Shown: positions 37,331-51,107 of the stretch, in pieces
Layout: the number at the start of each line of letters is the position of its first letter
Position numbering within the stretch: position 1 is the first letter of the stretch
NCBI GenBank assembly: GCA_965153455.1
Contig: OZ234495.1
Coordinates: 1,240,001-1,304,000, forward strand
Direction of reading: 5' to 3'
Source of the DNA: Sphagnum compactum
Lineage: Eukaryota; Bryophyta; Sphagnopsida; Sphagnales
DNA: 64,000 nucleotides
The notes under the pieces: model-generated
Databases searched by the model: none
What the model saw: only the letters and a program-made list of their open reading frames with translations
Told to the model about the DNA's origin: nothing
Program-made: the position numbers and the translations under genes

Positions 37331-38440
37331 ACTAGTCATTGTGATCCTTTAGTACTTTAAATATAGAATATAAAATTTTTAGTATACCTGTCATCAATAT
37401 AAGAAAAAGAAAAGGGATGTTAAGGACACAAAAAACCATGAGAACAAGGGTTAAAGGAACGTTTTAAATATAATTTCCAAACAAGGAACAAGACAAGATT
37501 ATTTGATTCAAAAACAAAAACACAATAATTAATAACAAAAACACGAGATGTGCAAAACAAACGTGAAAACGTATATATATTATGCTAACATATGTAAACA
37601 TGAACATGATAAGAACATAACAAGGTTATGATGTAAAATAGTGTCTAAAACTGGTGTTGAATAGACTGAAGGAAATGAAAGGTCTTATTCCTATTTATAC
37701 CTCTTTGGGGACCTAGCTCAAGGAAGCTTACAAGGAGGCTTTTATGTGTGCATCAAATAAGAAAGCTTTTGAGAACCTTTCTAATTGGGAGCCGACTATG
37801 AGTTAACTGAAACTTAACTCAAATTTCATTAGAAATCACCAAGGAATTAACTAGGCTTAATTATGACTTAACTAAAAATTTAACCTGGAGTTAATTGGGA
37901 CTTAATTATAAGTTAATTGGGATTTAAGTAAAAGTTAATTAGAACTTAATTGAAAATTACTTAGCTAAGAATTATGGATGAACATTATGGATGATTCCAT
38001 CTATTGGAAGATGGTGTCTAATGTTTACATCCGTCACAAAAGATGCCTAACATTTAGGTGTCTTTTAACCCATATAAGATTACACATAAAAAATATTTGA
38101 TCAAATAAATATTATGAGTTAAAATTTTATAACATCGAATATTTATAAGGTTTATAGTGTCATTTCTGAGCATTCCTACATAGAAAATGGATGTTGACCC
38201 ATTTAGAATGAAGAGGATCCCAATATTTTGTTTATGGGGTATGTATAAGAAAGATGGATGCTTTCATGCAAATATAAGTACAAGCAAAAACCTTGGAGTT
38301 TTCCATGGTTGGACAATATATAATCCCATATGAGAGAGAATAATTTACAAGATGGGCATGATACACATTCCTTTGACTTGTGTATATTAGACCCATTTGA
38401 ATTAATATGCTCGTGTCACTAGGGGTGGAGGAAGGCCTTT
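37331..38440. other. AT-rich spacer with short degenerate repeats
   Basis: At 37790-37970 variants of GTTAATTGGGACTTAA recur about eight times, forming a degenerate short-period repeat. No gene seen. Confidence 0.5.
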
Positions 38441-40190
38441 TTACTCTCAAAACTTTGGTTATGGCACAAGCTATAAACCTATTTTTCTTGGGTAAACATT
38501 GCATTTTGGGGTCCTTTTGACAAAAAAAACATGTTTTCATAAAGAGGAATTTTCAAACGAAATTTTGAATTATTTATTTATTGTATTTATAGTTACCCAA
38601 ATATGTTGTATTTTTTTTACAATCGATTTTGAATAAATACAAATTTTTGAAAATTTACAATTTTGTATTTCATTTTGAAAAATTGTCACAATTTCAAATC
38701 ATACCAAAACATGTTAACATTTTCAAGTTTAGTTTTTTATATTATAAGCTACAACTTTTATTTAAACAACATATACATTACATCACATTTACACGTTGTA
38801 AATGACTCATGAACTTTTAAAAAAACTTAAATTTTGATAAACACAAAATTGAAAAAATAAAATAAACTTGAGTGTTTTTTAGATGTGTTTAATAGTACCT
38901 TATTACCCCCCCAAAAAATTGATGACCAAAGAAAGTATTTTTGTGAAAATAATGTTATTAGATGTTGTTAAACATCCTTTGTTTAAATCAAAATTTGATA
39001 TTAGAAGATTTTTTTACTCATTTTAGATTTTCAATATTCACATAATTCAATAAACACAACTTTTTATGATTCCCATGCCATTAAAGTGGCACCACATAGA
39101 CAAATGTAATAAGAATTGTAAAAAAATTGATGTTTTGACATCAATATTGGCTCGTTTAAGCTCATTTGCACCCTTTGGCTTTGTTAGATATGAGGACACA
39201 ACCCAAGCATTGGGGTACCCCGCATTCAATAAAAGGTTGTCTATAGCATGGAAGAGGCATTTGGATCCTTATAATGATGATTGAAAAACCAAGAATGATT
39301 AGATTCTTTTTTTTTGACATAATATGGACCAAAAGTTCAATAAGTAACCAATGAAAGAGAGGTCTTGCATATATATATGTATGTCCATAATTTTAACAAA
39401 ATAAAGGCTCGCCATATGGGTTTTATGCTAGGGGTTGAAATTCCAAATTTCACCAAAACCAATAATTTTTTTAAAAATTATCTTCTGTTATATGTTTTCC
39501 ATAATCATTTCTGGGCAACATCATATATTTATATGTTTTGGAATACATATGGTTAATAAATAAATACCAAACATTAAACACATTGAAGGTTTAGTAATGG
39601 TACATTCTTATTTTCCATGATATACCATTTTTAAAAATTTGTTTTTAATAATAAGTTGGCAAAGTCACATGATGGTTTGTTATAAGACCATATTGTACAA
39701 AAAATTGGCTTGTTGCATGGTAAAACATTTGCTCGCAACTAAGATCAGTACTACATTGTTATTTGGTTCCTTTATTTTAAAATAGAATTGGTTAAGCCAC
39801 TATTACTCATATATTTTAAGCTAGTACAAAAGGTTTTGGAAGAGACCAAATAAGGGGTTTATGTTGTAGTGACCAAATAAGGGTTGTTCCTACTTAACAC
39901 TTTGATGTTTTGGAATGTTGGAATACATGGCCATGGTCAAAAGTAGTAAGGTATTTTGTGTGTTATGGGTAGATGTGCACAATAGAAATAAAAGAACGCA
40001 AAAATTGCGTTTTGTCTCATCTTTCCAAGTAATGCACATGTATATATAGCTTAAACCTTAAACTTTATATATATATATCCCCCTCTCTTTTTGGTGCATT
40101 TCTTAAGGCAATAAATTTATGTATACCTTAAACACTAAACCTTAAATTGTTATTTTTCTCTCTTTGGTACCAAAACCTAAAGAATACATC
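38441..40190. repeat. dispersed repeat, copy B, with rearranged parts
   Basis: 38470-38500 matches 31570-31600 (ACCTATTT(T/G)TCTTGGGTAAACATTGCA-type). 39225-39980 matches 31691-32720. The CT-rich part at 40010-40180 matches 31410-31560. In copy A the CT-rich block comes before the main block; in copy B it comes after. Copy B also has about 700 bp of extra AT-rich sequence after its first part. Confidence 0.7.
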
Positions 40191-40574
40191 TGGTTGGTAT
40201 ACCTTTTTGTGTAATTGGATTGCAAGATCCATAGAAATATCCCATTTGTTTTTTATCACTTGGCTCCAAATCACCATGACCCATTGTTAACAAATCCTTG
40301 ATCTCCCATGCTTGACAAATAAATGTTTAAAGAACATCCATTTTTTATGTGTACTATGAGTTTTCTTGAAGCTATTCCTTCCACCTCCCCATTCCTAGTT
40401 CTAAAATTGAGTAAATCTTCATCTTACGACAACAAAGTCCTTAAAAAGGAAAGGGCTCCATCGATTCTTTAACCATACAAGATGTATATAATCTCCATCC
40501 AAAAATAAAGCATTGCAAAATGAAAACAAAGCACTAGAACAACAAGAAAGTTCATAGGGACAACAACAATTACC

Positions 40575-41215
40575 ACTGAAATTACAGATAACCAATGTTA
40601 GGCTTAGGGTTAAGGTTTTTTTTTATAAATTATGAAATTACACAATACCCAAAGTAGGGTTAGGGTTTTTGGAAAAAAAAATTCATGCAATGAAACACAA
40701 TATTGAATGTTAGGATTTTTGGGGAATAATACATTCATGCAATGAAACCACACAATAAATGTTACAATTATGATTAATGTATTGGGGAAGAAACATTTAA
40801 GCAATGAAACTACACAATACCAAATGTTAAGGTTAGGGTTCAAGAAAAATAATTTGTGCAATGAAGTTTCACAATAATGAATATTAAGGTTAAGGTTTTT
40901 GGAATTCATGCAATGAAGTTACACAATACATAATATTCAATATAAACTTTTGTTGGAAAAAAACATTTGTGGAATTTAATTACACAATAAATGCTACGAT
41001 TAGGATTAAGGATTGAGGGAAAGAACATTTGTGCAATGAAACCACACAATACTAGTGTTATGGTTAAGGTTTTTGGGAAGAAACAATGAAATTACACAAT
41101 ACTAAAGTTAAGGCTAAAGATTAAAATTTAAAATTAAAAAAATGCATTCATGTAATGAAACCACATAAGATTGAATGTTTCAATTAGTGTTTTAGGAAGA
41201 AAACATTCATGTTAT
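40575..41215. repeat. degenerate ~65-bp minisatellite with TTAGGGTT-like motifs
   Basis: Roughly nine diverged units. Each contains GCAATGAAAC(C)ACACAATA, then AATGTTA(A)GG(G)TTAGGGTTTTTGG-type sequence, then GGAAGAAACATTCAT-type sequence. The Phe/Asn-rich minus-strand frame at 40610-40909 is a product of this repeat. Confidence 0.8.
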
Positions 41216-44200
41216 AATATCATTAAGATATTTTTTTGGGGGTCAAACCTTTAGAAAATTATTTAACATTAAACATTAATCAAGCAAAGATTCAGCATTT
41301 CTATTTGCTTGAACATAATTGATTCCAACATATTGCTATATACATTCAAATTGTTGTAGTTAGTACCTCAATATATGCATTCTTGATAAACATTAATAAT
41401 AACATAACTTGAATGTAAACCTATATGCCTTTGCATATAAGTTTGGATTTGGGCTCCATTCTATCCACATTCACACACTAATACTAACAATGATTTGATG
41501 GAAAAAATTAAATTAATTTTGTGTAAATTAAGTTATATTTGAAAGAAAATAGTGAATGAATTGGTAACTTTCATTGAACACAATTCAACTGAATTCAAAT
41601 TTAATTCAAACACATTGAATGGAATACATATTTAATTGAACTGAACACAATATTCTTCTCCTTTGGATTCATCAGGGTTAATATTTCATTGAATTTCAAT
41701 CAAATTCAAACCAATTCAAAGTCAATTTGATTTCAATTCAAACCAAAGTCAATTAAATTGAAATGTTTTCATAATTTGGCTCAATTCAACCAAATTATGA
41801 AATTTCAAGTATTAAAGGCACATGTTTATTTAAATTTTCATATCCATGCAAGTGGGTTGGTGAAAGGAGCCAAGTGGTTAGGCTTGGAATTCCATATGGA
41901 ATGTTTTCAAAATTGTAGAATTGATGACCATATTATTGGACCTTATACATATTTCACCTAAACAAGTTCCAATTATAATATTTTATTGGAATTTTATAAA
42001 TGGTTTGTAAACAAAGTCATATATGTTGTAGCACACATTATTTAATTACACATCCTTTCATGGTATATTTGGCACAATATTACCAACCTATAACTATGTA
42101 GCAATCAATTGGTGAATTATTGTTTAATTGTAATTCTTGTCAATGTATCATGATAAATTTTTTTTTTAAAAAAACATGAAAATTTCATGTCAAAAATATT
42201 CTAAAAGATTAAAAATGTCATTACCTGTTGCAACTTTTACATAGAAACATTCATTTGAAATAATTTAATCAATTGGTCAATTCACTACATATTGGGTAGC
42301 AAGTTTAAGCCTTGTAAGATTATTAGTTAAATTTAAGTTAATTTAATGATTACCCATGTCCAACCTTATTTTGAGACTTGACTTTTAAGACCTTTTACAA
42401 GGTTTGAAAGTGTGGCCAAAGAAATGATGTTCCTCTATTTTATTTATTTTTGGATTGAGGGTTTTATTTGTCATGGTCTTATTTTGTGAAAGTTATCTAA
42501 TAACAAAACATCAATGTTAATCATTGTTGAAATTGTTTGCATGAGTTAAAATCAAAGGCAATAGATTTGATTTGTTACCATGTAGAAATATGGTACTTGA
42601 AAAGTAGTTGATTAGACCAATATTGTTTCCCCTTTCCTTGTTGTTTGGTTACTTTGATGCTTAAACTTGGCCTTACATATATTCTTCTCTTAAAATAAGA
42701 ATTGAAATGTGGGCTAATATTGGAATAACATATTGAGAGTGACCATCAATGTGATATCCCCTTTTGTTAACCATATTCCAAACTTTGATGTCATAAGTAA
42801 ATCTTTTAACTTTTGTCAAATTGAAAAAAAAATGTGCAAAAAAACACATGGGGTATTTCAAATGTTGTATTAGTCACGACTTAATAAATTTTCATCACAT
42901 TATTTGTTGATCCACAATTTTCAAATATCATTACTACAATATTGAAAAAAATTGTTTGGATCCATCACATCCTCAATGATGCTCCTTGGAATGGTCACAT
43001 CGTTCTTCAATATGAAACAATTTTGGAACAAAATAATGGAAGTGCCCCTAATTTGCATAAATATGCACGGGCGTGGATGAACAAAAAATCATAAATATAA
43101 ATCTTGCTTTAATGTTTGTTAGCCAAAATTTTGATATGTTTATATACATTTTTGGGGATTTTGTTGTCCATATAATTTCTACTCAATTGACGCAATGTTG
43201 AATGAAATTAAAAGGTGATAAAAAAAACTTTTCAACGTGATAACAAAACCCAATGTTGAATTGCAAAGAGATTGTGTAATAACCAAGGATGTGGCCAAGT
43301 TCATTAGGAATCTCATTAGGTTTTGGGTGAAAGTGATAAAATTTTAATAGATAAGAAATTTAATGAATTCATTATGCCCTTTACTAAATGAGAACCAATT
43401 GATATGGACATAGTGATTCACTAACACTTGGTTTAATGGGAATTTATACATCGCAATTGAATTAGGTGATATTATGTATGATCAACATGTATATGATTAT
43501 TGGTATCAAGGTTTGAACCTTGGTATATTTGGAGACCAACTACTGTATTTGCCAACCAACCACCATTTAACATTGTGATTCAAGGTGTCAAAGATTACAT
43601 ATGTTGCAATAACACAATTTTTTTGACATTTATTTTCCTTCATACTTTGTTCACTCTATTCTTTTCAAAGGTCTACACATGTATAATAAATAAACATAAA
43701 AATTACAATCCATTTGAGGGAAAACATATTTGAGTTTTTTATTTTAATAATAATTCACAAAATGTCTTTTCATGAAAAAATATACTTTGACATGCAACCT
43801 TGGTTTATGCAAAATAATGTATGACTAATATAAACAAAATGTAAAAATATTTATGTAGATTATTAATTAATTAATAATACATTAATAATATTATTAATTA
43901 ATTTACATTAATATTTCATATTACATTATAAACTCAATATTATATTATGTCAACAAGAGATACCATATATTTTTTAATTATATTAATTTGTAATATGTGA
44001 GTTATTACATGTTAATCATTAAATATAATATATATTATTCTTAACAATGCAATGAATTATATATATAATATAATGTATTAACATTATATACATCTAACAG
44101 ACATACATTGAATATTTTATACATAATTACACTACAAATATGGATTAATGATAAATTTTTAAAAAATTATTCAAGATTTTAAGATAACTACAAAAAATTG

Positions 44201-47040
44201 ATCTTGGTGAATTACCCTAAGGGAATTGTTTCCATTACAAGTGGACATGAACAATTCAAGTTTCACCCAAGGTGAAATGCCAAAAAAAAATGGTGACCTA
44301 GTTCATTTTTAGGACCCCATAGAAAATTGAATTAATGAACTACACCCAAATTTCTTAATAATGATTAAATTGCACTACCACAACATAATCAATCATATTT
44401 TTTTAAATGTGGGGTGAGAAATTGTATAATAATAATAAAAATTTAAGTATCAATGATTACATTTAATGCACTAAATATTCATTTTCATAATAATACGTGT
44501 AAATATCCAATACAATTATGTATAATCTATAGATTTATGTGAACATGTGGGATATAAAACTCATTTTGATTCATTCTTAAATTAGTTTGTTAAACCATAA
44601 TGTAATTATCATACATTAATTGAAATTGTATGTTCTTCATTTAAGGTTTTACAAAATGCATCGAGTGCACCATGTAATTGTACAAGGAATGATGTTCAAA
44701 GTAACATCTAAAAGGATTTTGGATGTATATATATCATATTTGGAATCTTCATGTTGAACTTTTTGATTAAATGTTAACCAACCATGGCTTCATGGTCTCC
44801 AATGACCCACCATATTTTTGAATTTGTATACCATTGCATACACTCATTCACACACCCCCACTTCAACACAATGCTTGGAAAAAATGTTTGTGGCAAATTT
44901 TACTTTAATGTGGAAAAAGGATGTGAATGAAGTTTGTTGTGATGGAAAATAAATAACATGAACAAGTTCAAAACATAGTCCAAGAATCTGTTGAACTAGA
45001 AATTTCAATCAAGATTCAATAGAGGGATTAAACCTTGTAAAAAGAAAAATATAATTTTCACATTTCTATGTTCTTAAAACTTTAACCTATAGTTCCTTCC
45101 TTAAGATTTTGATCTATTGTGATGGTGGTCAACAATGAATTGTGTTTCTTAATGAAGAAGTATGGGAAATAACTCATTCAAACATCTACCAATGCCTTGT
45201 CCATCTTGATTCTTATGCATTGAATCTTTCTACATAACACCTTGACAAGGAGACAACACATCCAGTTGACGACAAAAACGACAAGAACATAATTTTTTAA
45301 ACTTTTAAATGATTTTTAATAAATATTATAGGCTAAATACATTGTGTGAAACCCCTACTATACATGTTAAATCCTTTGTTCATGCAATAATTGCATATTT
45401 TCATGTTGTGAACAATATAAATCCATTAAAAAGTTGGTCACTAAGATCCATGAGACAAAGGTGACTCAGAATATTTTCCTCTAATGTCAAGTTTAAAAGT
45501 ATTGCATCTTCTTATAAGTGAAGTTCATGTGTTTTTTTTGTGGCATTGTATCTTGAAAAGCCACACATGCCAATGTCAGTTTAGATTTAATAATGATGTT
45601 AATGAATGAAATTAGATAGTGCATCCAATTTAACTAGGTTGCTTTTTAAGGTCTAAATGCTTTTTAAATCATTCCTTGGAGCCTTTAAGGATGAAATGAG
45701 CAACTCTATTAAGATTTCCATCATTTGAAACATTAATATGCTATGAAAATAAGATGTTACAATCAATGTAAAGTTGTTGCAATTGATGGGTAGTTCATTT
45801 CACACTATTTATCAACATTTTCAAATATATATTTTGCAATGGGAGAATAGGATTGTTACATTGTTATTGTCATTTTCAATGACTAAGTCATTAATATTTG
45901 TGTTTTGGTTCTAGGCGATAAGAAAATAAATTCATATGTTCATTACATCAATGACCACATGACAATGAATGTTTTGGAATGTTAAGTTGAAGGTTTTAAA
46001 AGAGATCAAAGCACCAAATGTTGGATCAACAAAAACGGATGTGGTAGATTTTGTTGGTCATGTCTAATAAAAGCATCCTCATCCACAACAAGTTCATTCC
46101 AAGTTATTGACCTAAAACTAACCATGAAACAATATTGACATTTTTTTTGAAAATATTTAGATTCCAATTACAAATAATTGTCATTTTTTGGATGGTTTCT
46201 CATTCAACTTCAAAGGTTATTATGGGATGAAATTTGATTTCATGTATCAATTCACTTGGTCATATGCTCGATGATATTAAAAATATGTAACATTTAGTGG
46301 AATATGACATTTTCGATGTTTGCGCGTTTGAAATAGAAGAGAATAATTAATTCCACATTGATTTTTGATAATCTTCATGTAATTGTTACCAATATTAACA
46401 AGTTCAACTATCATGTTATTCTTAAAACATTCTTGAAAATATTTGTGTTGTATACAACATGTTTCACAACAACAAAAAAAATTCTGATTTCCAAACACTT
46501 CAGATTCTTTTCACATTTTTGCCAAATTTTATCTTGTATAATTATTTCACAATAATAGGAAAATTCATGCAAATATGTAAAATGAAGAAAAGTGCATGTA
46601 ATTTTCTAAAATACATAGATATAAGATATATTTTGAAGCTTAAAAATTCAAATATAGGTAGTGTATTAATTTCACATGTTTGTTTTGTGCATGGTTTTTT
46701 AGGGTTATATTTGGGATTTTGGCCATTTGACAAGCATATCCCATTGTATATATTATATGCAATATTTACACCTTGTGTTGCAAGGTTATGCCATGTGAGC
46801 AACCAACGGAGTGTTTGTTAAACTAAAAAGTTTTGCCTATAACATATGTAATGCCAAGTAATTGCAAGGTGAGAGCTAAAATGAATGGTCGTCAAAGTAA
46901 GAAATTGTGCACAACAAATGCTTGAGGCAATTGTTTGATTCGAAGATTTGGAGGGTAAATGAGAGGAATGTTTAGGAATTTAGTCCTTTGGAATGATTAG
47001 CTTGTATCCACATTACAAGAGGACCTAAGGCAAAATAAGC
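41216..47040. other. AT-rich spacer, no gene seen
   Basis: Very AT-rich DNA with ATTCAA-rich degenerate repeats at about 41580-41760 and a TA/ATTAAT-rich segment at 43855-44100. No coding domain or RNA gene is recognised. A GGTATCAAGG-like string at 43500 is not convincing as a primer-binding site. Confidence 0.5.
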
Positions 47041-48950
47041 TTTTAAATGTTACGTTTTAATCAAGTTCCAAGCTTTTCTTGGGGGCATGTTAGATTCCAA
47101 GTGCCTATTGGAAGTACGTCTTGGTCCAAATATTAGGAGTACTTGCTTGCCTTGGTTAGAAAAGAATTATTATGTTAAAAAACTTATGATAAATACTTTT
47201 TTGCAATCATATATAAAGAAGCACTTGGAGAAATTTCCTAATGTATTTGGAGGGCATTTTATTATGTCTATGAGTACCCCTCCTAGACAAGGGGCGGAAC
47301 CCACAAAATGTGGGGCCGGACTAGGCTATCGCCTCTTCCTTGGCCCCTTTGTTTGAGAATGCCTCAACCCTGAGGCATTAAAACCTCTCTTTTTATTTCT
47401 CTTTGTATTTTGTGGGATCTCCTCCCCCCAGCAGAAGATCCCGCGGGAGTTATGGAGTGGGGGGGGGGGAGATCGCGCTGTATTTCTATGTTCGCATATT
47501 CACGTGAAAATATAGTTTTTGACTGGACGGATCAGGAAAATTCGGAAACAGAAGGAGGAAAGGGACAGATCAGGAAAATTCAAAAAAACAAGAGGGAAAG
47601 AATGGAGGAAAGAAAAAGAAGTTACTTTTACGGAAGTGAAGGTTCCCATACTTGTGTGTTCTCCATTGGTCAGGAATGCCCTCAGGCTACTGCCCTCGAG
47701 CTACCCTCCCTCAGGAAAACCCACTCATCTGGGAACCTCCCCTACAACTTTATGCCTCCTCACATTTGAGCTGATAAGGCACTCCTTCTTAGTTCGGTTC
47801 ACAAGTTAGGTTTACGAGTTACTTCCACTGTGGGGTCAGGTAAGTAGGTATCTTGTGTGGGGCGACCAACTGGTCACAAGATTGTATGTTTAGGGTTTTT
47901 TGGTATCCAAATACATGCCATCATCACACATGCAATTGGACTAGCTAGAGAAATTCCTTTGAGAAATTTTCACTTGTTTCATCTCCAGTCATGGCCAAAA
48001 AGAACCCAAAAATAGAAAGGAAAAAAAGGCTCATTGGTACAACTTTCATGAATGTATTCTCTCTTTCATTCTTTAGGGTTTAGTAGGGTTTAGTAACCAT
48101 TCTTTAGGGTTTAGTAGGGTAGTAAGAAAGTAGTAGTAGTAACCATACAATATATCCAAAGGGAGGACTTGAGTTTGGGGGGGGGGAGATTCTTATTCCA
48201 AATCTCCCCCAGACCCATTCAAGCTTTTCAAAATATTGTGAGAAATTCCACAAAAATTAACTCATATGCTTTTCCCCTATTGGGAACTACCAAAGCTGGT
48301 ACAACATACCACCCTTCATTCATCCATCCATCAATTGATTCATCCATCTATTGACCCCAATTTCACTTCCAAATTCTCAAAAATTTCATCCACAAGGCCC
48401 CACAAAGGATTGATTTCCTACGAAAACCTACTCTTTCAAGGAGGGTCCCATTTTCATTCGAGAACTTGGGAGTCATTCGATCGGGGTGGTGCCATTCTCT
48501 CTCCCTCTTTGGTCGGGAGTTACTCGAAGACAAGGGCATATGGTATGCTTTAAGCGAAGTAACCGGTTTTGGTGTCCTTATTGAGGTACCACCTGAACGG
48601 AATGGCATCATCTTCCCCTACGGAGAAGCTCTCTCTTGATGTCTTCGAGAAGAAATGTTTCATAGCAAAGTATTTTTGTTTGCGGTCTTGTAACTAACTT
48701 CTTGTGATTTTGGCTTGAGGACCCTTCCTTGAAGTTGAAGAAAATTGCTTCTCCTCGAGATTTCCTTCCTTTATTTGCCCAAGGTCCAAGGAATAATGCC
48801 CTGACAGGGGCACATACCCAGTATACTTTAGCACAAAATTTGGCACCAAATGAAGATTCTTCATTGCTGCAAAAATTATGTCTTCCTTGTGTGTGTTGGG
48901 GGGTGGGGGGGGCGGGGGGGGATGTGGTCTTGGGGGAGGATTTTTGGGGG
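47040..48950 (+). other. GC-richer island with coding-like stretches, unassigned
   Basis: Composition rises sharply here. Plus-strand open stretches lie at 47087-47356, 47410-47769 and 48460-48639; the last reads ENLGVIRSGW... and ends with VLIEVPPERNGIIFPYG just before its last residues. A small perfect stem, ATGCCTCA/TGAGGCAT, lies at 47361-47380. G runs occur at about 47459-47469 and 48178-48187. Telomere-like GGGTTTAG repeats lie at about 48073-48120. I cannot name a family. It may be part of a decayed retroelement. Confidence 0.3.
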
Positions 48951-48953
48951 AGG

Positions 48954-48991
<38 letters not shown>
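48893..48991. repeat. G-rich tract followed by (AT)n microsatellite
   Basis: Poly-G blocks with single interruptions (about 48897-48950) run into a perfect AT repeat (48956-48991). Confidence 0.9.
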
Positions 48992-48996
<5 letters not shown>

Positions 48997-51019
48997 TAAA
49001 ATTTCAAAAATAAATAAATTCTGAGACATAAGAAAATTCCGAATTGGAAAATAAATTAGCATCCATAAGTATTGTCAACCACCCAATAAGTTATTTAAAA
49101 TTTGTTCTATGACTACCATATCAATAGTCATTATAAATAATAGGGACAAAGATTTAACCAAGTAGCCCCTTTTTCCCAATTATTTTCTACAATTTTCAGC
49201 TTCAGTAAAAACACCACCATTTAAATAAATATATATATACATAAAGAAAATTATATAAACTAAAACTTAAAGGTAAATTAAGGAAACACATTTTTTTTTG
49301 TAATACAAAATCAATAATAATAGCCTGAATAAAAAGCTCTTTATTGATAATATGTTACACCCAAATTCCAATACTCTAATACCGTAGCACCTTGGCAACT
49401 TCGACACATGTATGTCAAATTATCAATTAATTTTTTAAAAAAAATCATTTTGACAAATAGAGTAGTCTTGAGTGTTCAATACTTACCTTCATAAAAATTT
49501 ATTATTTAAATTTTTTGAAAATTTTAAAACATTTTTGAAAATATATTAATTAGTGTAAAAGCTTGCGAAAGTTAGTAGGGGGGGGAGGGGGGTACATATG
49601 TTGTGGATGTGTAAAGAAGAGGCTCTTTGACAATTTTGGTTTTGATTTAATGTCAATTCTGCACATACGGTGTACTCCGTTGTAAACATCTTATATCACT
49701 AAACATAAATTGTCGAAATTGTTGAAGCTCTCGTTTGATGGCCCGGTTCTTAAGGACAATATTTCTCACAATTATTTTTTTTCGGAGACATGCTTAAATT
49801 ACCCTCAAAGTTCATTGCAAACTTTACACTAACACAATTTTGAAAAAAATAATGTTTCGAGGGGGGGAGGGGACGGTCAGTTGGTGCACTTTGGGGGGTC
49901 AACAGGTGCACTTTAGGTCGACTGACACTTACACTCGTACCATGCTATTTTTTTTTAAAAAAAAAATCTTCTACCCCACCCATAACCCCCACACCCCAAA
50001 AAAAATAAAAATTGTTTGATCGCTTTTAAACATTATAAGTATCCCATTGTTCCGACTAAAATAGCCACTATAAAGATAAGACGGACGGTCTCACTCGAGA
50101 AGGTGGCAGGACACTAAAAACACCCCCCTCCCCCTTCACGAACTTGAAAGGCGCTTTGTTTCACCCTGGCCGGTGGCTGGGAGTGAAAGTCGAGTGTTGT
50201 CGATTATTTCACCGACTCAAAAATAATAAAAATTTTACTCGATTTACACATGCGCGATGCCAGTACTCACGTGTTAAGCCTTCTTCAATAATGCACCACC
50301 CCACCTGTAACTAACCTTTCCGAAGCAGTGGAACTATGATTCCTTTGATTACAAAATTTTTTTTATTGTAACTTGCTCGTGTGTGTGTGGATGGTGTGGA
50401 CGGGCAAACTTTCTTTCTTCCAGTGTACTTGGTGCAAAATTTGCGGACACTAAAAGACAAACAAAACACGGGATTTCTCGCCTTATGAAATGAAAGATGG
50501 GTAAATACCCCTACTGAGCACTGTCTGGGTGTCAGTGTGTGGTCACACAACTAGGGGGGGGGGGGGGGGGGGAGGGTGGGGGGCCTCAATCATTGGTGAA
50601 TAAACTGCATTTTAATTCCCAAGCCATTGGTTCGAGTCAAGACTCTCCTTCCACAAGAGGAGTCAATACTCAATACCCATATAGGACTCTTTTTTTTTTT
50701 GGTTTTATCTCTTTACTCCCCCCCCCTCGCCTCAATGGTGATCCACTTGGGTTGCTCTTGTGTTATCAAAAAATTGGAAAGAAAAAAATCCAAATAAATA
50801 GCAAAATTAGTGAAATTTACACATACACCCACACACAAATAAAGCAACATTTTCCCCAAAATTCCCAAGTTTTTGTCCAAAAACAAACAGCAAACTTTGT
50901 GCAAAACAAAAACATTGATAAATCACCCATAACCATTCAGCCAAATTTGGTTATAATTAAGACATGAAAATAAAACATTTAAACATGCTTGCAACTTTTA
51001 ATTTTAAAAATTTTTGTAT
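48992..51019. other. AT-rich spacer with several G/C runs
   Basis: G runs at 49577-49590, 49861-49872 and 50553-50582 (G19 with an A-interrupted continuation), and a C run near 50716-50726. No gene seen. Short frames here have no family features. Confidence 0.5.
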
Positions 51020-51107
51020 ATAGTTTTTTTTCTCTATATACATGGTGATTACTGTTTACAATTTTACGTCCGTTTGGGACCAGAGAGTCGATTAGACAAA
51101 AGGTAGA

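Noticed and set aside
40610-40909. 99-codon Phe/Cys-rich minus-strand ORF
   Set aside because: A product of the ~65-bp minisatellite.
43500-43733. GGTATCAAGG next to an ORF, as a possible LTR-element primer-binding site and gag
   Set aside because: The string matches the usual tRNA-Met site only partly, and no LTRs or coding domains flank it.
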